From contig JAKLZD010000013.1 in NCBI GenBank assembly GCA_024256245.1, positions 1 to 9,661 on the forward strand: 9,661 nucleotides of DNA, read 5' to 3'. The notes under the pieces are model-generated. The model searched no databases, had not been told where the DNA came from, and saw nothing but the letters and a program-made list of their open reading frames with translations. Position numbers and translations under genes: made by a program. The stretch comes from Candidatus Methylarchaceae archaeon HK01M (GTDB taxonomy: Archaea; Thermoproteota; Nitrososphaeria; Nitrososphaerales; JACAEJ01). Shown here one piece after another: positions 6,374 through 9,661 of the stretch (positions are counted from its first letter, which is position 1; every line of letters starts with the position of its first letter).

Positions 6374-6390
6374 GCATTCGGGATTAAAAT

Positions 6391-6603
6391 TTAGTTTTTG
6401 TTAAAAATCCAAGGCAATCCGGCCATTCCTATCATAACAACTATGCCAACATAATAAACTGCTTTTGCAATCATTCTTAGGTCAGGATTCATTTGATAGG
6501 TGGATGATTCCATAATTATGAAAAGTAGGAAAGCCAACATAATACAAAATATTGAGTAAACTTTTCCAATATTCTTCATCATTTCATCTCCATTGTTCGT
6601 CAT
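6391..6603 (-). CDS. Small two-TM membrane protein, function unknown
   Basis: A 70-residue protein with a short polar start, two hydrophobic helices (about residues 15-31 and 44-66), an intervening polar loop (ESSTYQMNPDLRM) and a short end, IFNKN. Both termini are predicted on the same side. The ATG overlaps the upstream stop by one base (TAATG), so it is translated by coupling with the surface-protein gene. Residues M8 or M9, with GGAG a few bases before, are alternative starts. No family is recognised. The tight arrangement suggests it assists or anchors the surface protein. Confidence 0.7.
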   Translation of the reverse strand: MTNNGDEMMKNIGKVYSIFCIMLAFLLFIIMESSTYQMNPDLRMIAKAVYYVGIVVMIGMAGLPWIFNKN

Positions 6604-7520
6604 TAACTGGATGGAGTAGGTGTTTTCTTTCCTCTCATAAAGTAGATGATAGCAATTACAATTATTATAAAGATAACAACTGCTAAGATGATAATTAGGG
6701 TGTAATCAAAGGGAATTTCATGATGTAACTTATACTCAATCAACTCTAAGCTTTGTATTAAGGTATCCTCTACATCGTAATGCAAACTCTTAACAAAGTT
6801 AAGGACCTCTGGGGGGTAATAGTATTCTATATGACCTGTCTCTTGTTCTATCCCTTTAACGACGATCGTGTCGAATGTGCCTCCAACTACTGTTATTATC
6901 TCCGTCCCGAGAACTTCAAAGTTATAGTTCATCTCAACAGTTTCTGTTATATCTGATATCTCGGTACTGTCCATTATAACTTTGGTCGTGGTATTCTCAT
7001 TTGTAATGATAGACCAAGTCTTCCCAACTGTTAAAGGGAAATCTGAGTTATTAAATGGAGGACTATAGGTCGCATTCATAATTACTTTCATTTTTGTAAA
7101 AGATTCTAAGGTAATGTCCCACTCGATCACTGAATCGCTCTTGACAGGGGCTAGATCGGATTTCTGCCAGTACTCCTTTCCAATCATTGTCCAAGTTGCA
7201 GGTAGATAGGGAAAAGGGGCGATCGCCTCTCCTCCACCTGTTATTTCTGCTTCATAGCAATTATATTCGGTATTGGACACCGTTACCATGGATTCTCCGA
7301 TAACTTTCATAGTAATGTTACCATTCATACCCCATGTGGCTGTTTCATTGAATCTGTATTTCCACCAATCCCCAATCGAATAGGATGGCACTTGTGCTTC
7401 AGTCTCTGCACAGTTTATTGATGATGCCGAAAGAATCATCAAACCAGAAGGTATGAGAATTAGAGCAGTTAGTAAGGTTATTACTTTTTTCATCCTTGAT
7501 TTTGAACGGATGTTTCCCAT
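6603..7520 (-). CDS. Membrane-anchored extracellular protein with Sec signal and C-terminal TM
   Basis: 305 residues: a signal peptide (basic SKSRMKK, hydrophobic stretch, cut near residues 36-40), an extracellular beta-rich body of about 230 residues with several N-glycosylation sequons (NET, NIT, NAT, NNS, NTT), a transmembrane helix (about 273-294) and the tail RGKKTPTPSS. The body opens with YSIGDWWKYR and includes GGTFDTIVVK and YYYPPEVLNFVKS, features seen in archaeal secreted proteins with DUF3108-like folds; that assignment is tentative. The ATG at 7520 fits a leaderless mRNA; M10 (MKKVITLL) is a possible alternative start. A two-TM gene overlaps its stop. Ligand unknown. Confidence 0.75.
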   Translation of the reverse strand: MGNIRSKSRMKKVITLLTALILIPSGLMILSASSINCAETEAQVPSYSIGDWWKYRFNETATWGMNGNITMKVIGESMVTVSNTEYNCYEAEITGGGEAIAPFPYLPATWTMIGKEYWQKSDLAPVKSDSVIEWDITLESFTKMKVIMNATYSPPFNNSDFPLTVGKTWSIITNENTTTKVIMDSTEISDITETVEMNYNFEVLGTEIITVVGGTFDTIVVKGIEQETGHIEYYYPPEVLNFVKSLHYDVEDTLIQSLELIEYKLHHEIPFDYTLIIILAVVIFIIIVIAIIYFMRGKKTPTPSS

Positions 7521-7526
7521 CGATAA

Positions 7527-7580
7527 TTAGAATAATATCTTATCAATTAAATATTATTCTTAAACTTAAGTTAGAATAAT
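7527..7580 (-). promoter_or_regulatory. Promoter of the surface-protein operon with three copies of an 8-bp element
   Basis: The minus-strand TATA ATTTAATTGAT (7542-7552) is centred about 28 nt before the ATG at 7520. AGAATAAT occurs at 7529-7536 and 7573-7580, and its inverse ATTATTCT at 7553-7560. The direct copies are identical over ten bases (TTAGAATAAT) and 44 bp apart. The outer pair with the core AACTTAAGTT (7563-7572) makes an imperfect 28-bp palindrome directly upstream of the TATA box; the inner copy lies between TATA and start. This is a plausible operator for a dimeric regulator. Low complexity is the main caution. The palindrome could also end transcription of the upstream epimerase gene. 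Confidence 0.5.
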
Positions 7581-7603
7581 TGATCTTTACTTTCCTATAT
7601 TCA

Positions 7604-8548
7604 TCAGGGCCGAAGATGGAGATGAACAAGTTTTCTGATACCATCTTCCAATCTCACCTTAGATCTGAAACCAAGGAACGCCTCAGCTTTTTTAGGATCC
7701 CCATAGTTATCCTTTATATCCCCCAACCTTGGTTTATCGTGAATTATCGTCAACTCATTTCTGCCAGAGATCTCCTTTACAATCTGAGCCAGATCCTTTA
7801 TTCTAGTTGGTCTACCAGTGCAGACATTAAAGATCTCATCAATAACATCTTTCTCTAAAGCTAGCATTGTTGCCTCTACAACATCATCCACGTATATGAA
7901 GTCTCTAGTCTGGTTGCCATCACCGTATATCATTAGGGGTTGGTTGTTCATACAGTTCTTTACGAACTTGGCTATGACACCACTGTATGGGTTTCTCTCC
8001 TGCCTTGGACCATAAACATTGAAGTACCTTAGTATAACGGTTTCAAGGCCATGGCTCTTGCATAAAGCACGGCAATAGCACTCTGCTGATGCCTTTGATG
8101 CAGCATAGGGTGATATCAGCCCTCTCAGAGGATTGTCTTCTTTTAGGGGTAATGGATTCTCCTCACCGTAGACCGCCGTCGATGAAGCGTAGACGAATCT
8201 CTTGACACCCTTTCTCACAGCCTCATCTAATAGGTTAAACGTTCCAGTCGTATTGACTTCGTAAGTCTCATATGGGTTCTCTATGGACTTCTCGACACTT
8301 ATCAGAGATGCTAAATGTATTATGGCGTCAACACCGCTCACATATTCTCTCACAATACTTCTGTTCCTAATGTCTCCATTAACGAGCTTGAACTTTTTGC
8401 TTTTAAAATGGTGAGCTATGTTTCCTACTCTCCCTGAGCTTAAGTTGTCTAGAATCGTTACCTCAAATCCTTCTTTTATGAGTCTATCCACTAGATGGCT
8501 ACCTATGAAACCAGCGCCACCAGTAACGAGCACTCTTCCTGACTTCAA
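7604..8548 (-). CDS. NAD-dependent sugar epimerase/dehydratase, UDP-glucose 4-epimerase (GalE)-like
   Basis: A 314-residue extended-SDR enzyme. The NAD loop is T-G-G-A-G-F-I-G (9-16), followed by D34 in ILDNLSSGR, which favours NAD over NADP. DIRN (59-62) and HLAS (78-81) come next. The catalytic set is complete: SST (122-124) and Y148-A-A-S-K152. Substrate-side motifs RYFNVYGPRQ and IYGDGNQTRDFIYVDDVV are those of archaeal GalE-type UDP-hexose epimerases, which supply sugars for glycan or glycoprotein synthesis. The start is TTG, no other start lies upstream in frame, and GAGG stands about 12 nt before it. Nearby glycosylatable surface proteins make a surface-glycan role reasonable. Substrate (UDP-Glc/Gal, GlcNAc or uronate) is uncertain. 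Confidence 0.9.
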   Translation of the reverse strand: MKSGRVLVTGGAGFIGSHLVDRLIKEGFEVTILDNLSSGRVGNIAHHFKSKKFKLVNGDIRNRSIVREYVSGVDAIIHLASLISVEKSIENPYETYEVNTTGTFNLLDEAVRKGVKRFVYASSTAVYGEENPLPLKEDNPLRGLISPYAASKASAECYCRALCKSHGLETVILRYFNVYGPRQERNPYSGVIAKFVKNCMNNQPLMIYGDGNQTRDFIYVDDVVEATMLALEKDVIDEIFNVCTGRPTRIKDLAQIVKEISGRNELTIIHDKPRLGDIKDNYGDPKKAEAFLGFRSKVRLEDGIRKLVHLHLRP

Positions 8549-8664
8549 TCTATCAACATCCTCAAAATGAAATAAGGCAAGGTATAGTCTATCAAGATAA
8601 TGTGTCCCCCCACGTGATAAAAGACGCAGAGCTACTAATTAAAGACTTACTACTAACTATAGCA

Positions 8665-8721
8665 CTATCTGCTCGAAATCTTTTCAACAGCCTTGACAAG
8701 AAGCTCTATATTTTTTTCTGT
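8665..8721 (-). pseudogene. Possible remnant of an aminotransferase C-terminus
   Basis: After a TGA (8722-8724) the frame reads TEKNIELLVKAVEKISSR and stops at 8665. T-E-x-x-I-x-x-L-V-x-A-V-E-K-I resembles the last helix of class V aminotransferases and cysteine-desulfurase-like proteins. The same frame upstream of the TGA reads SGIFYFELLNR, which would fit continuation through one nonsense mutation. It is too short to assign firmly. Confidence 0.3.
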
Positions 8722-8728
8722 TCATCGG

Positions 8729-8821
8729 TTAAGAAGCTCGAAATAGAAGATACCGGAGAGCTTTATCAACTTCACTAAACGTGTAGCGTCTATCTATGAG
8801 AGATACTACTTTGTCAGCAAG
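8729..8821 (-). pseudogene. C-terminal remnant of a zinc-type MDR dehydrogenase
   Basis: Thirty open codons between two TAA stops encode LADKVVSLIDRRYTFSEV followed by DKALRYLL. In MDR alcohol dehydrogenase/quinone-reductase proteins the C-terminal segment has the form I-D-R-R-Y-x-x-x-E-V-x-x-A-x-R-Y-L, and this matches closely. The frame continues upstream as DLEVN before a stop, so nonsense mutation is visible, and the usual final G-K-V-V-I strand is missing. The remnant abuts the nitroreductase stop. It is distinct from the intact MDR gene at 4228-5220, which ends differently. Confidence 0.6.
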
Positions 8822-8832
8822 TTAGTTGACTT

Positions 8833-9456
8833 CTAGATCCATTTAGTCACAGGTTCTTTTTTGTTCGGCCCCATACTCTCTAGCGCGCTAGCTACGGCCG
8901 CGCTAGGGTTGACCTTTGGATAGCCAAGCACGATAGGCCCGTATATTTGTTCATCATCCGTTAGCTCGAGGGCTTGTACGACATCAGCATTGCCTTTGAC
9001 CGTTGAACCGAATCCCACATAACAGCTTCCAAGACCAAAAGATTGTGCGGCAATCATGATGTTCTCGCAGGCAAGAGCGCAACTTACAGCGTTATTAGCT
9101 GGGCCTATGACGAAGATGATGACAGGTGCATTATAGTAAACTACGTCTTTGGGGTCGTCCATCGCCTCATAGAGGCTCATTCCCATTTTATAGATTTCAG
9201 GGTAAGTCTCCTTCATGCCTTCAGTGCACTTTTTCCAGAACGGAAGCGTGGTCTGAAGGAGTTTTTGCTTGAACTCTGGATCTTCGATAACAACAAATCG
9301 CCAAGGCTGAGAGCGAGTTATGGAAGTAAATGGTGCCCGATTGCCTGCCTCGATGATCGTATTGATGATGTCCTTCGGAATTGGTTTTGTTTCATAGGAC
9401 CTGATAGACCTTCTGTTGTTTATGGCTTCAATTACTGGGTTCATAATTACCTTCAC
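8833..9456 (-). CDS. Nitroreductase-family FMN oxidoreductase
   Basis: A 207-residue flavoenzyme of the nitroreductase superfamily. N-terminal NNRRSIRSYETKPIP (residues 9-23) carries the FMN-phosphate-binding arginines. APFTSITRSQPWRFVVIE supplies the isoalloxazine-side segment, and the GLGSCYVGFGS and IVLGYPK segments are typical of the family's second half. It probably uses NAD(P)H to reduce nitro compounds, quinones, enones or a related substrate. Two starts are possible: GTG at 9456, about 25 nt from the TATA box and so leaderless, or ATG at 9444 (MNPVIEAINNRRS), the commoner family start, with AAGG six bases before. Part of the 3' end is GC-rich (37 of 60 bases in 8881-8940), unlike most of the window. 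Confidence 0.9.
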   Translation of the reverse strand: MKVIMNPVIEAINNRRSIRSYETKPIPKDIINTIIEAGNRAPFTSITRSQPWRFVVIEDPEFKQKLLQTTLPFWKKCTEGMKETYPEIYKMGMSLYEAMDDPKDVVYYNAPVIIFVIGPANNAVSCALACENIMIAAQSFGLGSCYVGFGSTVKGNADVVQALELTDDEQIYGPIVLGYPKVNPSAAVASALESMGPNKKEPVTKWI

Positions 9457-9476
9457 TTTCGGGAGACTATGATGGA

Positions 9477-9485
9477 TATATAAAA
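9477..9485 (-). promoter_or_regulatory. TATA box for the nitroreductase gene
   Basis: On the minus strand this reads TTTTATATA, centred about 25 nt before the GTG at 9456 and 37 nt before the ATG at 9444. Transcription would therefore begin at or just before the GTG. Confidence 0.6.
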
Positions 9486-9661
9486 GGTTCTGATCCGTAT
9501 TTCGTGAAGTCTATAAATATACACACACGTTAATTCGTGAAAGCGTAATCAGCGTCATTTTCCCCTACGCGCGCCTTAGTTCTGCTACTTTTGTTTTCTC
9601 TGTGACTGAGTGAGTGACTAACTGAGTGGCTGACCACACACACGCGCGCTTGGGAGTAGGT
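9486..9661. other. Right-edge intergenic sequence with short repeats and a possible outward TATA box
   Basis: No gene is visible in these 176 bases. TTCGTGAA occurs at 9501-9508 and 9534-9541, 33 bp apart, on either side of CTATAAATA (9511-9519), a possible plus-strand TATA box for a gene beyond the window. ACTGAGTG occurs at 9605-9612 and 9621-9628. A 15-base alternating pyrimidine-purine run (CACACACACGCGCGC) spans 9635-9649. Confidence 0.4.

Noticed and set aside
7580..8015. Plus-strand frames of 92 and 65 codons
   Set aside because: Antisense to the GalE-like gene, which has a complete catalytic set.
8880..8891. Palindrome CTAGCGCGCTAG
   Set aside because: It lies inside the nitroreductase coding sequence (Ala/Ser-rich codons) and needs no other explanation.
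9043..9483. 146-codon plus-strand frame
   Set aside because: Antisense to the nitroreductase, and it covers that gene's promoter.
1..9661. tRNA, rRNA, insertion sequences, attachment sites
   Set aside because: No tRNA-like folds with a T-loop, no rRNA segments, no transposase frame and no terminal inverted repeats with target duplications were seen on either strand.

Overview
The window looks like an AT-rich archaeal chromosome segment. Several genes have an A/T-rich TATA-like box centred roughly 24-29 nt upstream of the start codon (genes starting at 1118, 5336, 5506, 7520 and 9456), the spacing expected for archaeal promoters driving leaderless or nearly leaderless mRNAs. TTG and GTG starts are used next to good Shine-Dalgarno (SD) sequences. 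Two surface proteins have Sec signals, and one of them keeps a C-terminal membrane anchor with a short basic tail. The lineage cannot be fixed from sequence alone; a TACK-type archaeon or a Thermoplasmatota relative would fit.

Layout. (1) 1-1118, minus: the N-terminal 372 codons of a secreted beta-propeller protein with seven perfectly periodic 42-residue blades and the start of an Ig-like domain; it runs off the left edge. (2) 1119-1504: promoters and an orphan C-terminal membrane anchor with no start codon (1291-1455). (3) 1505-3249, plus: a two-gene DrrA/DrrB-type ABC-2 exporter, the two genes overlapping by stop/start. (4) 3250-3738: no intact gene, only minus-strand relic frames. (5) 3739-4119, plus: an AhpD/carboxymuconolactone decarboxylase-like thiol protein, then a T-tract and a stray TPR-like scrap. 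(6) 5336-4228, minus: a 39-codon membrane microprotein overlapping by 4 nt a zinc-less MDR (quinone-oxidoreductase-like) gene whose middle is much more GC-rich than its surroundings. (7) 5506-6131, plus: a small alpha/beta-barrel protein and a stand-alone Lrp/AsnC RAM-domain protein, ending at a hairpin plus T-tract. (8) 7520-6391, minus: a signal-peptide/TM-anchored surface protein and a two-TM small protein joined by a TAATG overlap, behind a promoter bracketed by three copies of one 8-bp element. (9) 8548-7604, minus: a GalE-like NAD-dependent sugar epimerase. (10) 8665-8821, minus: decayed tails of an MDR dehydrogenase and possibly an aminotransferase. (11) 9456-8833, minus: a nitroreductase. 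(12) 9486-9661: non-coding sequence with short repeats and a possible outward promoter.

The content is accessory in character: an exporter, envelope proteins, several small redox or xenobiotic-type enzymes on separate transcripts, and several gene remnants, indicating turnover. There is no obvious large new defence or metabolic system. The most interesting candidates are the leaderless membrane microprotein coupled to the MDR enzyme, the regulated surface-protein/two-TM pair, and the C-terminal anchor motif shared by that surface protein and the orphan anchor.
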